Of a stretch of DNA of 64,000 nucleotides, positions 18,381-26,636 are shown in pieces (positions within the stretch are counted from its first letter, which is position 1; each line of letters begins with the position of its first letter). Source of the stretch: Billgrantia endophytica (GTDB lineage Bacteria > Pseudomonadota > Gammaproteobacteria > Pseudomonadales > Halomonadaceae); NCBI RefSeq assembly GCF_002879615.1, contig NZ_PNRF01000007.1, forward strand, positions 1 through 64,000. The letters run 5' to 3'. A program made the position numbers and the translations under genes. The notes under the pieces are model-generated. The model was not told where the DNA came from. It did not search any database and worked only from the letters and a program-made list of their open reading frames with translations.

Positions 18381-19598
18381 ATGCGCTACGTATTCGTTGC
18401 AGATGACTTCACCGGGGCGTCCGATACGCTCGCCACCCTGAGCCGGGCGGGCTTGCGAACCCGGCTCTATCTGGCCCCTCCCACCCCGGAAGAGGTACGC
18501 GACCTCGACGCCTTCGGCATCGCTACTGCGGCTCGCAGCATGGAACGAACTGCCCTGGCCGGCACCATGTGTCACATCGCTGAAGCCCTGAAACCCCATG
18601 CGCCAGAAATCATTCATCTCAAGGTCTGTTCCACCTTCGACAGCAGCACTGCCATTGGCAACATTGCCACTGCCATGAACGTGTTGGCCGAAGGCCTGCA
18701 CCCTGCCACCACGGTCATCCTGGGGGGGCAACCAAGCCTTGGCCGTTACTGCCTGTTCGGCAACCTGTTTGCCAGGGGAGCCGATGGCAATGTCCATAGA
18801 ATCGACCGCCACCCCGTCATGCAGGACCATCCCGTCACCCCAATGCACGAAGCGGACTTGCGTCGCCATTTCGCCACCTTGGGGCTGCCTAGCCTGGCGC
18901 TGCTTGATCTCCTGGCGCTGCGCAGCGGCGAGCCATTGTCATTGCCCAGCAACCCGGTGCTCTGCGACATATTGGACGAAAGCGACCAGCAAGCGCTCAA
19001 GGATCGGCTGAGGGAGTCACCGTTTCCCCAACTCTGGGTTGGGCCCAGCAGCGTGGCCGAGACATGCTTTCCCGTTGCTGCTCGGCCTCCGCTGCCGGAC
19101 ACCTTACCCGGGCCCCTGCTGATATTTGTCGGTAGCCGCTCGCCCATGACCGCCACCCAGGTCATGACAGCCACCGGGTTTGCCAAAGTCGCCATTCCCG
19201 CCGGCTCCCTCGCGCATCGACCCGACGTACCCTATCGACAGATTCGCCAGCTCCTGAGCTCGGGCAATCATGTGCTGGCGGTGCTCGACGGGGACCTGGG
19301 CCACGGCCTGGCGCCTGCAGGCATGGCACAGCGCTCCGCCGATCTGCTGGCCCACCTGATGGCCGAACGTACGGCTGGCACGGTGCTGATTGCGGGCGGC
19401 GATACCTCCAGCCTGGCCATCCACACCCTCGCCCCATGCAGCATCGACTATACGGGGCAGCTATCACCGGGCGTCGCCATCTGTCGCGCACACTTCACGG
19501 ATGGCAAACGGTTACCCATCATCCTCAAGGGCGGCCAGATGGGTGACGTCGACTTGTTCGACAAGGTTAGAGCCATGGTCCGGCAGGACCCACTATGA
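18381..19598 (+). CDS. DUF1537 (four-carbon acid sugar kinase) family kinase
   Basis: The 405-residue protein begins MRYVFVADDFTGASDTLATL, the DDFTGA signature of the family. The C-terminal nucleotide-binding part has TVLIAGGDTSSLAIHTL and IILKGGQMGDVDLFDKV, where many homologues have KSGNFG. Known members phosphorylate D-threonate, D-erythronate, 2-oxo-tetronate or 3-oxo-isoapionate with ATP. It begins three bases after the RLP stop and closes the operon. It probably supplies the phosphorylated substrate of the RLP; the sugar acid is not known. Confidence 0.9.
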   Translation: MRYVFVADDFTGASDTLATLSRAGLRTRLYLAPPTPEEVRDLDAFGIATAARSMERTALAGTMCHIAEALKPHAPEIIHLKVCSTFDSSTAIGNIATAMNVLAEGLHPATTVILGGQPSLGRYCLFGNLFARGADGNVHRIDRHPVMQDHPVTPMHEADLRRHFATLGLPSLALLDLLALRSGEPLSLPSNPVLCDILDESDQQALKDRLRESPFPQLWVGPSSVAETCFPVAARPPLPDTLPGPLLIFVGSRSPMTATQVMTATGFAKVAIPAGSLAHRPDVPYRQIRQLLSSGNHVLAVLDGDLGHGLAPAGMAQRSADLLAHLMAERTAGTVLIAGGDTSSLAIHTLAPCSIDYTGQLSPGVAICRAHFTDGKRLPIILKGGQMGDVDLFDKVRAMVRQDPL

Positions 19599-19686
19599 TA
19601 TGACGACCGGCCCGGCTTGTTGCCAAGGTAAAGGTGAGCGCCAACCGGCTGTGCTAGGCTCGTTTCGCCCACCCATGGAGACCATC

Positions 19687-20355
19687 ATGCCTCGGTACCG
19701 ACTCTTCGCCTGCCTGCCCGCCCTGCTGCTGGGCATCGCCCTTGCCGCGCCCGCCCTCGCCCAGCAGCCCGGCCAGGAGTTCCAGGCCTACGAGGACGCC
19801 CTGGCCCGGGGCGAGCAGCACGCCAACTACTGGCAATACGGCTGGGCGGGGGTGTATGCCACTACCCTGGCGGTGAACGCCTACCAGGCCAGCGAGGCGA
19901 GCAGCCGTGATGACCGCTACGACGCCCGGGTGGGCGTGGTGAAGTCGGCCCTGGCGCTGGGCGGTACCCTGCTCGATCGCCAGCCGCATCCGGCGGCCTA
20001 CCGCGAGCTGCGCGAGGGCGATGGCAATATCGACAGCGCCCGCAGGCTGATGCAGTCGGTTGCCGAGGAAGAACGCCGTCGCCGCAGCCTGGAGGCTCGT
20101 CTCGGCTCGCTGCTGGTGAACACGGCCTCGGGGCTGCTGATCGGGGTGGGCGACGGCCGCAGCCGCGACGGGGCGATCAATTTCGCCACCGGCATGCTGA
20201 TCAGCGAACTGCAGCTGCAAACCCAACCGCGCCAGGCCACGGCGGCGGTCAATCGCTTCCAGCCGGCCCGGGTATCCATCGGCGACCTGCACCTGGAAGG
20301 CGAATACGCCCTGATGGTCACCCCGAACCAGGTGGGGGTTGTGCTGCGTTACTGA
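19687..20355 (+). CDS. Exported protein of unknown function
   Basis: The 222-residue product has a clear signal peptide (RLFACLPALLLGIALAAPALA then QQPG). The mature part is alpha-helical with AYEDALARGEQHANYWQYGWAGVY, an Arg/Glu-rich stretch VAEEERRRRSLEARLGSLL and a small-residue segment NTASGLLIGVGDGRSRDGAINFATGML. The start at 19687 is chosen because GGAG sits six bases upstream. I do not recognise a named family. It lies between the kinase and the zinc importer and has its own short upstream gap, so it is probably an independent envelope gene. Confidence 0.75.
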   Translation: MPRYRLFACLPALLLGIALAAPALAQQPGQEFQAYEDALARGEQHANYWQYGWAGVYATTLAVNAYQASEASSRDDRYDARVGVVKSALALGGTLLDRQPHPAAYRELREGDGNIDSARRLMQSVAEEERRRRSLEARLGSLLVNTASGLLIGVGDGRSRDGAINFATGMLISELQLQTQPRQATAAVNRFQPARVSIGDLHLEGEYALMVTPNQVGVVLRY

Positions 20356-20413
20356 ATGCCGCGATCCGAGTCACGAAAAACGATGATTCCTCTCCCCGTT
20401 CGCCCTCTTTTTT

Positions 20414-20426
20414 GTTATGTTATATC
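20414..20426. promoter_or_regulatory. Candidate Zur operator
   Basis: GTTATGTTATATC matches 10 of the 12 fixed positions of the gammaproteobacterial Zur core GTTATANTATAAC. It sits just upstream of the His-rich small gene and the zinc ABC operon, in a locally AT-rich stretch, where a zinc-responsive repressor would be expected to bind. Confidence 0.55.
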
Positions 20427-20454
20427 TTACTCTATGCACCGAAAGGGCCACTCC

Positions 20455-20610
20455 ATGGCACACCGCTCACACTCGCATCGGCACCGCCAGGAAGGGCCGT
20501 GCCACTTCTCGCTGATGTCACTCTCCGCCACCCGCCGCCTGGCGCTCGTCGCCGTACCGCTGGGAGTACTCTGGCTCGCCGTTTCCTGGGCAACGGGATG
20601 GTGGGGCTGA
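20455..20610 (+). CDS. His-rich small membrane protein at the head of the zinc importer operon
   Basis: The 51-residue product begins MAHRSHSHRHRQEGPCHFSL and ends in a single hydrophobic segment (LALVAVPLGVLWLAVSWATG). The N-terminal part has six His and one Cys within about 17 residues, a likely metal-binding tail. GAAAGG lies about nine bases before the ATG; an alternative ATG at 20434 would extend the product by seven residues. Its stop overlaps the next start (TGATG), so it is coupled to the ATPase gene. It may be a zinc chaperone or regulatory peptide of the transporter; no named family is recognised. Confidence 0.6.
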   Translation: MAHRSHSHRHRQEGPCHFSLMSLSATRRLALVAVPLGVLWLAVSWATGWWG

Positions 20611-21344
20611 TGTCACAGGAGGCCCCCTCACGCCTGCGGCTGCACGACCTGCAGCTTGCCCAGGCGAACCGGACCGTACTCGAGCACGTGGATGGCCGTT
20701 TCCGCGACGGTGCCACCACCGCCCTGATCGGCGCCAACGGCACCGGCAAGAGCACGCTGATCCAGGGGATCATGGGAATGCTCAAGCCAGTCGCCGGCCG
20801 CGTGGAATGCACCGTTCCCCGGGAACGCCGCGCCTGGCTGCCCCAGCAGCTGGCGCTCGACCTGACCTTCCCCATGAGCGTGGAAGAGCTGGTGATGACC
20901 GGCAGCTGGCCCAGCCATGGTGCTCACAAGGGCTACTGTGCGCATCACTACCGTCGCGGCCGTGAGGTCATGGCCCGCCTGGGCATTTCACACCTGGCAC
21001 ACCGGCCGCTGGGCGAGCTCTCCGGTGGACAGCGCCAACGCGCCCTGATCGGCCGCACCCTGATGCAAGAGGCCGAGCTGCTGCTGCTCGACGAGCCCTT
21101 CGCCAACGTGGACACGGAAACCGTCGATGTCCTGATGACGGTGCTGCGCGACATGGCCGCCAGCGGCGTCACGCTGATCGTGGTGCTGCATGACATGGAA
21201 CAACTGTCACGCCTTGCCGACGAAGCCGTGGTTCTCGCCAACGGCCACGCGCACTGGACCTCGCCCCAGACCATCCTCCAGGGCCAGATCTCCGTGGCGT
21301 CGGCCGCCACCCTGTCACTTGGCATGCCCGGAGTCAGCGCATGA
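20610..21344 (+). CDS. znuC: Zinc ABC transporter ATP-binding protein (ZnuC-like)
   Basis: The 244-residue ATPase shows Walker A GANGTGKST, signature [15 protein letters not shown], Walker B LLLLDEPFANVD and the switch His in VVLHDMEQL. It energises the importer made with the following permease and binding protein. The start at 20610 is preceded by GGTGGGG. It overlaps the permease gene by four bases. Metal specificity is inferred from the His-rich binding protein and the Zur-like site; manganese transport remains possible. Confidence 0.9.
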   Translation: MSQEAPSRLRLHDLQLAQANRTVLEHVDGRFRDGATTALIGANGTGKSTLIQGIMGMLKPVAGRVECTVPRERRAWLPQQLALDLTFPMSVEELVMTGSWPSHGAHKGYCAHHYRRGREVMARLGISHLAHRPLGELSGGQRQRALIGRTLMQEAELLLLDEPFANVDTETVDVLMTVLRDMAASGVTLIVVLHDMEQLSRLADEAVVLANGHAHWTSPQTILQGQISVASAATLSLGMPGVSA

Positions 21345-22231
21345 TCGAACTGCTGCATGAGTGGCTGGTGGCACCCTTCGATTATGGCTTCATGCGCCGG
21401 GCCGCGGTGGGTGGCCTTGCCCTGTCACTGGCGGCTCCGCCCATGGGCGTGTTCCTGATGCTGCGTGGCATGAGCCTGATCGGCGATGCCATGGCCCATG
21501 CCATCCTGCCCGGCGTGGCGCTGGGGTTCCTGCTCGCCGGGTTCTCGCTGCCGGCCATGAGCCTGGGCGGCATTCTCTCGGGGCTGCTGGTGGCAATGCT
21601 GGCCGGCAGCGTGTCCCAGATGACCGGTCACCGGGAAGACTCCGCCATGGCCAGTTTCTTCCTGATCTCGCTGGCTGCCGGGGTCATGCTCGTCTCGCTG
21701 GGCGGCAGCAGCGTCGACCTGACCCATGTGCTGTTCGGCTCGATTCTGGCCGTGAACTCTACCGCCCTGATCCTGATCGCGGCGATCAGCAGCGTGATCG
21801 TCATCACCCTGGCGCTCATCTTCCGCGCTCTGGTAGTGGAGTGCCTGGACCCGCTGTTCCTGCGCGGCCAAGGCACGCATGGCGGCCTGGTGCACGGCAT
21901 CTTCCTCGGCCTGGTGGTGCTCAACCTGACCGCCGGTTTCCAGACCCTGGGCACGCTGATGGCGGTTGGTTTGATGATGCTGCCGGCCACCACCGCGCGT
22001 TTCTGGAGCAAACGCCTGGAAGGGCTGATCGGCATTGCCGTCGTGCTGGCCATGGTCGCCAGCACCGGCGGGCTGCTGCTGTCGTACCACCTCAGCATTC
22101 CCTCGGGCCCCGCCATCATCCTGCTGGCTGGCGTGGGCTACATGTTGTCCGCCCTGTTCGGGCGCCACCACAGCCTGCTCGCTCGCCTGCGCCGCCATGC
22201 GGCACCGCTGGGCGCCCCCGAACCTCACTGA
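21341..22231 (+). CDS. znuB: Zinc ABC transporter permease (ZnuB-like)
   Basis: The 296-residue membrane protein belongs to the ABC-3 permease family, with about eight hydrophobic segments. Typical family pieces are FMRRAAVGGLALSLAAPPMG, MLRGMSLIGDAMAHAILPGV and TLGTLMAVGLMMLPATTARF. It begins inside the end of znuC (ATGA overlap) and is followed after 38 bases by znuA. It forms the membrane channel for the metal ion. Confidence 0.93.
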   Translation: MIELLHEWLVAPFDYGFMRRAAVGGLALSLAAPPMGVFLMLRGMSLIGDAMAHAILPGVALGFLLAGFSLPAMSLGGILSGLLVAMLAGSVSQMTGHREDSAMASFFLISLAAGVMLVSLGGSSVDLTHVLFGSILAVNSTALILIAAISSVIVITLALIFRALVVECLDPLFLRGQGTHGGLVHGIFLGLVVLNLTAGFQTLGTLMAVGLMMLPATTARFWSKRLEGLIGIAVVLAMVASTGGLLLSYHLSIPSGPAIILLAGVGYMLSALFGRHHSLLARLRRHAAPLGAPEPH

Positions 22232-22269
22232 CTCTGCACACCACTGACAACAGACCAAGGAATCGTCGC

Positions 22270-23247
22270 ATGCGTACCATCAAGCCCACCGCCCTGGCGA
22301 TTGGCGCCGCGGCCATGCTGGCCCTGCCGGCCGCCATCGCCGCCGAGCGTGTACAGGTCGTCACCAGCTTCAGCATTCTGGCCGATATGGTGCAGAACGT
22401 CGGCGGCGAGCACGTCGAAGTGACCTCGCTGGTCGGCCCCGATGGTGACGCTCACGTTTTCTCACCCAGCCCCCGCGATGCGCGTGCCCTGGCCGATGCG
22501 GACCTGGTGGTATTCAACGGGCTGCTGTTCGAGGGCTGGATGGAGCGTCTGATCGATTCCAGCGACTATGCCGGCCCGTTGGTGACCACCACCGACGACA
22601 TCGACACGCTGGATCATCATGGCCACGAGCATGACCAGGCTCACAGCCATGACCACGACGATCACGGCCACGACCATGGCGAGCACGACCCCCATGCCTG
22701 GCAGGACCTGGCCATGGGCCAGGTATACGTCGGCAATATCCTCGCAGGGCTGATCGAAGCCGACCCGGACAACGAAGCCGCCTACCGCGAGAATGCCGAG
22801 CGCTACATCAACGAGATACAGGCCACCGATGACGAGATTCGCCAGTTGATCGGCGAGATCCCCGCCTCCACCAGCGTGATCACCGGCCATGATTCCTTCG
22901 GCTACTTCGCCAACGCCTATGGAGTGCGCTTCCTGTCGCCGGTGGGGCTCTCCACCGAAGCCGAGCCCAGCGCCGCGGATATGGCACGGTTGATCGACGT
23001 GATTCGTGAACAGAACGTCAAGGCCCTGTTCCACGAGAACATGACCAGCCCGGCGATCATCAATCAGCTGTCGGAAGAGACCGGCCTGCCCGTCGCCGGT
23101 ACGCTCTACGCCGATGCCCTGTCAGCGGAAGGCGAAGCGAGCACCTATCTGGGCATGATGCGTCACAACGCCCGAACCCTGCACGATGCCCTGGCCGAGC
23201 ATGGCAATGGCGACCATGGCCACGATGATCATGGACATAGCCACTGA
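22270..23247 (+). CDS. znuA: Zinc ABC transporter substrate-binding protein (ZnuA-like)
   Basis: The 325-residue protein starts with a signal peptide (LAIGAAAMLALPAAIAAE). The cluster A-I metal-binding fold is visible in VTSFSILADMVQNVGGEHVE, GPDGDAHVFSPSPRDARALA (first metal His) and VITGHDSFGYFANAYG. A His/Asp-rich loop (about residues 117-143) precedes DPHAWQDL, and a second His-rich stretch forms the C-terminus. Such loops are typical of high-affinity zinc binders in the periplasm and favour zinc over manganese. A terminator follows at 23289. Confidence 0.93.
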   Translation: MRTIKPTALAIGAAAMLALPAAIAAERVQVVTSFSILADMVQNVGGEHVEVTSLVGPDGDAHVFSPSPRDARALADADLVVFNGLLFEGWMERLIDSSDYAGPLVTTTDDIDTLDHHGHEHDQAHSHDHDDHGHDHGEHDPHAWQDLAMGQVYVGNILAGLIEADPDNEAAYRENAERYINEIQATDDEIRQLIGEIPASTSVITGHDSFGYFANAYGVRFLSPVGLSTEAEPSAADMARLIDVIREQNVKALFHENMTSPAIINQLSEETGLPVAGTLYADALSAEGEASTYLGMMRHNARTLHDALAEHGNGDHGHDDHGHSH

Positions 23248-23288
23248 TCGACGACATGGGTCAAGCACAAAGTATGATTCATCAACAA

Positions 23289-23320
23289 GCAGGGGCGCCT
23301 TGGGCGGCCCTGCTCTTTCT
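23289..23320 (+). terminator. Rho-independent terminator after the zinc operon
   Basis: Arms GCAGGG (23289-23294) and CCCTGC (23308-23313) enclose a second CGCC/GGCG stem separated by one G-G mismatch. The hairpin is followed by TCTTTCT. It lies 41 bases after the znuA stop. Confidence 0.75.
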
Positions 23321-23832
23321 GGCTTCCCGCCACCTTTTCGCCTTGGCCGACAAGGCAAGCCGCCACGTGCCGATACAAGACAGCTGAATGTACCGTTGGC
23401 ACGATCCGTAACCCCTCCCTCTGACACCCATTCGCAACGAACCTGGCATTAGCACTCAATCAACTGTTTTAACAGTAAATTTCTTAGAAACACATGAATG
23501 AACGCCCCCGATCAGTGCTAAAACTAAAGTATTAACTGCAATGCAATATAAAAAGAATGGCACGAAATGCAAAAATTGTGGCGCGATACGTAAAATCACC
23601 CGCTGGGATTCCTCCTACCATGAGTTGGCGCCAGGTGCCGACGGCTAGCTCCACTCGCGGCCAGCCGGTTCCTTGCCCATAACCGTCCGCAAAGCTATTC
23701 ACTGAGTTATCCACAAGCCAAGCACTCATAGGCCCTGCCACTTACGCATGACCGGGTGCAGCGGGCGTGAAGAAACAGAGCAGCTATCGAACAACAGCTG
23801 ACCGAGACAACAACAACACACAAGGCAATAGT
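23321..23832. other. AT-rich intergenic region upstream of the solute-binding protein gene
   Basis: This region of about 510 bases has no convincing gene. The middle part (about 23450-23600) is much richer in A and T than the rest of the window. It contains the inverted repeat CTGTT-TT-AACAG at 23465-23476 and a small hairpin GCCTTG...CAAGGC at 23340-23356. The 3' part must carry the promoter of the downstream gene, but I see no good hexamer pair. It may hold an operator for the AraC-type regulator at 29123 or an unannotated small RNA. Confidence 0.5.
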
Positions 23833-25056
23833 ATGAACGCTAGCCACCGCTTCGCCATGGGCGCCCTCGCCGCCTCCGTCATGCTCGCCGGCCAGGCCGG
23901 CGCTTCCGAGATCACCGACAACGAGATCCGCATCGGCTATCTGGCCGACATGTCGGGTGTCTATCGCGACCCTATCGGGCCGCTTGGCCTGGATGCCATC
24001 CAGATGGCCATCGACGAAGTGGGCGGCAGCGTCCACGGTGCCGAGGTCGTGGTATTCAGCGCCGACGACCGCAACAGCGCCGATGTCGGCTCCAGCGTGG
24101 TGCGTGAATGGATCGACGAGCGCAACGTGGACATGGTGACCGGCCTGGTGGCCTCATCGGTCACCCTGGCCGCGATCAAGCTGATAGAGGAGGAAAACCG
24201 CCTGGGGCTGGTCAATGGCGCGGTCTCCTCCGGGGTCACCAACGAGAGCTGTTCGCCCAACCATATCCACTGGGTCTACGACACCTGGGCCATGTCCAAC
24301 GGCACCGCCAAGGCGATCACCCAGGAGGGCAACCACAGCTGGTACCTGCTCAGCGCCGACTACTCCTTCGGGCATGCCCTGGAAGGCGACGTGGAGCGCG
24401 TGGTGGCCGAGAATGGCGGCACCGTTGTCGGCAAGGCGCGCCACCCCTTCCCCAGCACCGACTTCTCCTCCTTCATGCTGCAGGCCCAGGCTTCAGGCGC
24501 CGACGTGATCGCGCTCAACAATGCCGGTGCGGACACCATCAACGCCATTACCACCGCCGGCGAGTTCGGCATTACCCAGGCGGGCCAGATCCTGGCCGGC
24601 ATGGTGCTGTTCAGCACCGACATCCGCAGCATCGGCCTCGAGGTCGCCCAGGGCCTGCAGTTCACCAAGGCCTGGTACTACGACATGAACGACGAGGCCC
24701 GTGCCTGGGCCGAGCGCTTCCGCGAGCGTACCGGCAGCATGCCCACCATGGTGCACGCCGGGCTCTACTCCAGCACGCTGCATTACCTCCAGGCCATCGA
24801 GGCCATCGGCACCGACGAGGCCCAGGCAGTGCGCCGGCAGATGGCAGACACCCCGGTCAACGATATCTTCGCCACCAACGGCTACATCCGCGAGGACGGT
24901 CGCATGGTCCACGACATGTACCTGGTCGAGGTCAAGACGCCGGAAGCGTCCCAGGACGAAGACGACCTCTTCGAGATCGTGCGTACCATTCCGGCCGAAG
25001 AAGCCTTCCGTCCGCTTGCGGAAAGCCAGTGCCACCTGGTCGACAACGGCGCCTGA
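23833..25056 (+). CDS. Branched-chain amino acid/urea-type ABC solute-binding protein, orphan
   Basis: The 407-residue protein has a signal peptide (FAMGALAASVMLAGQAGA) and the type I periplasmic-binding fold of the LivJ/UrtA group: IRIGYLADMSGVYRDPIGPLGLDAIQMAIDEVGG, then VNGAVSSGVTNESCSPNHIHWVYDTWAM and YLLSADYSFGHALEGDVERVV. No permease or ATPase gene is next to it. It is followed 30 bases later by an acyl-CoA synthetase, so its ligand is likely the acid that the downstream enzymes activate. It may share a distant transporter or act as a sensor. Confidence 0.9.
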   Translation: MNASHRFAMGALAASVMLAGQAGASEITDNEIRIGYLADMSGVYRDPIGPLGLDAIQMAIDEVGGSVHGAEVVVFSADDRNSADVGSSVVREWIDERNVDMVTGLVASSVTLAAIKLIEEENRLGLVNGAVSSGVTNESCSPNHIHWVYDTWAMSNGTAKAITQEGNHSWYLLSADYSFGHALEGDVERVVAENGGTVVGKARHPFPSTDFSSFMLQAQASGADVIALNNAGADTINAITTAGEFGITQAGQILAGMVLFSTDIRSIGLEVAQGLQFTKAWYYDMNDEARAWAERFRERTGSMPTMVHAGLYSSTLHYLQAIEAIGTDEAQAVRRQMADTPVNDIFATNGYIREDGRMVHDMYLVEVKTPEASQDEDDLFEIVRTIPAEEAFRPLAESQCHLVDNGA

Positions 25057-25086
25057 CTGCGCTCAGACAATGACAAGGGAATTCAC

Positions 25087-26634
25087 ATGAGCCACTCACA
25101 GCACAAGATTCAGCAGAACACCATCGGTACCGCGCTGAGCCGGAGTGCCCGCAAGCACGGCGGCAAGCTCGCGCTGGCCTTCGGCAGCCGCCGCTGGACC
25201 CATGCCGAACTGAACCTGGCGGTGAGCCGCGTCGCCAACCGGCTCCTTGCAGAAGGCCTCGCGCCCGGCGACCGTCTGGCGGTGTACGGCAAGAACTCCG
25301 ACGCCTACGTGATCGCCTGGCTGGCCGCCACCCGAGCCGGCCTGGTCCATGTACCGATCAACTTTGCCCTGAGCGGCGACGAGCTGCGCTACATCCTCGA
25401 ACAGTCCGGTGCCGCCGGCCTGCTCAGCGACCGCGCCCTGGCCGATAACGTCAGCGCCGCGGCCCAGGGGCTGGAGCTGACCCTCTCCGCCACACTGTAC
25501 GCCGACGAAGCGCAGGGCTTCGACGTGCTGCAGACGGCCCTGTCGGATGCCGATGCCCGCGAGCCGGACGTCGCCATCGACGGCACGAGCCTGGCCCAGT
25601 TGCTCTACACCTCTGGCACCACGGCGGCACCCAAGGCCGCCATGATGACCCACCAGGCACTGCTGGCCGAGTACATGGCCTGCATGGTGGAGCTCGACAT
25701 CAAGGGCGACGAGCCGATGCTGGCGGCGCTGCCGCTCTACCACTCGGCGCAGATGCACGTGTTCCTGATGCCGGCCCTGCTGCTCGGCGCCCCGGTGCAT
25801 CTGCGCGAAGCGCCACTGCCCGACGACTGCCTGGCGCAGCTCGCCAGTGAAGACATCGTTTCCTTCTTCGCCCCGCCCACGGTGTGGATCGGCCTGCTGC
25901 GCCATCCGGACTTCAGCAGGCACGACCTGGGTCGACTGAAGAAAGCCTACTACGGTGCCTCGATCATGCCGGTGCCGGTGGTGGAGGAACTGCAGCAGCG
26001 CATTCCCGGTGTAGGCCTCTACAACTGCTATGGCCAGAGCGAAATCGCCCCGCTCGCCACCGTGCTGCGCCCCGAGGAGCACGCCGAGCGTCCGGCCTCG
26101 GCGGGGAGACCCATCCTCACGGTGGAGACCCGCATCGTCGACCTGGAGATGAACGACGTGCCGCCCGGCGAGCACGGCGAGATCGTGCACCGCTCGCCCC
26201 AGCTGCTCACCGGCTACTGGGACAAGCCGGGCATGACGGAAGAGGCCTTCGCCGGCGGCTGGTTCCACTCCGGCGACGTGGGCTATGTCGATGACGAGGG
26301 CTATCTCTACATCGTCGACCGCATCAAGGACGTCATCAACACCGGGGGCATCGTGGTCGCCAGCCGCGAGGTCGAGGAGGCGCTGTTCAAGCACGACGCC
26401 GTTTCCGAAGTGGCCGTGGTGGGCCTGCCCGACGACAAGTGGATCGAGGCGATCACCGCCGTGGTGGTGCTCAAGGAGGGACGCGAGGCAAGCGAGGAAG
26501 AGCTGATCGCCCATTCCAGGAAGCTGATGGCACCCTACAAGGTACCCAAGCAGATCCTCTTCGCCGACAGCCTGCCCAAGAGCACCGCCGGGAAAATCCT
26601 CAAGCGCCATCTGAGAAAGGAGTTGCAGGCCTGA
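25087..26634 (+). CDS. Acyl-CoA synthetase (AMP-binding family)
   Basis: The 515-residue enzyme activates a carboxylic acid to its CoA thioester through an acyl-adenylate. Motifs seen are LLYTSGTTAAPKAAMMTH (P-loop, about residues 174-191), LYNCYGQSEIAPLAT, GWFHSGDVGYVDDEGYLYIV with the hinge VDRIKDVINTGG, and the catalytic lysine in PKSTAGKILKRHLRK. Length is normal for medium or long-chain or aromatic acid ligases. The substrate is not deducible. The next gene starts two bases after its stop. Confidence 0.93.
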   Translation: MSHSQHKIQQNTIGTALSRSARKHGGKLALAFGSRRWTHAELNLAVSRVANRLLAEGLAPGDRLAVYGKNSDAYVIAWLAATRAGLVHVPINFALSGDELRYILEQSGAAGLLSDRALADNVSAAAQGLELTLSATLYADEAQGFDVLQTALSDADAREPDVAIDGTSLAQLLYTSGTTAAPKAAMMTHQALLAEYMACMVELDIKGDEPMLAALPLYHSAQMHVFLMPALLLGAPVHLREAPLPDDCLAQLASEDIVSFFAPPTVWIGLLRHPDFSRHDLGRLKKAYYGASIMPVPVVEELQQRIPGVGLYNCYGQSEIAPLATVLRPEEHAERPASAGRPILTVETRIVDLEMNDVPPGEHGEIVHRSPQLLTGYWDKPGMTEEAFAGGWFHSGDVGYVDDEGYLYIVDRIKDVINTGGIVVASREVEEALFKHDAVSEVAVVGLPDDKWIEAITAVVVLKEGREASEEELIAHSRKLMAPYKVPKQILFADSLPKSTAGKILKRHLRKELQA

Positions 26635-26636
26635 CC

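Noticed and set aside
21361..23247. A 628-codon frame covering znuB and znuA
   Set aside because: The first 300 codons are a shadow of znuB. The real znuA starts at 22270 with a signal peptide.
23558..23570. Sigma-54-like promoter TGGCACG-AAA-TGC
   Set aside because: The -24 element is perfect but the GC of the -12 element comes two bases too early, and sigma-54 spacing is strict.
23707..23715. Perfect DnaA box TTATCCACA
   Set aside because: Only a single box, no cluster, no dnaA/dnaN or parAB genes nearby; a chance match in an AT-rich gap.
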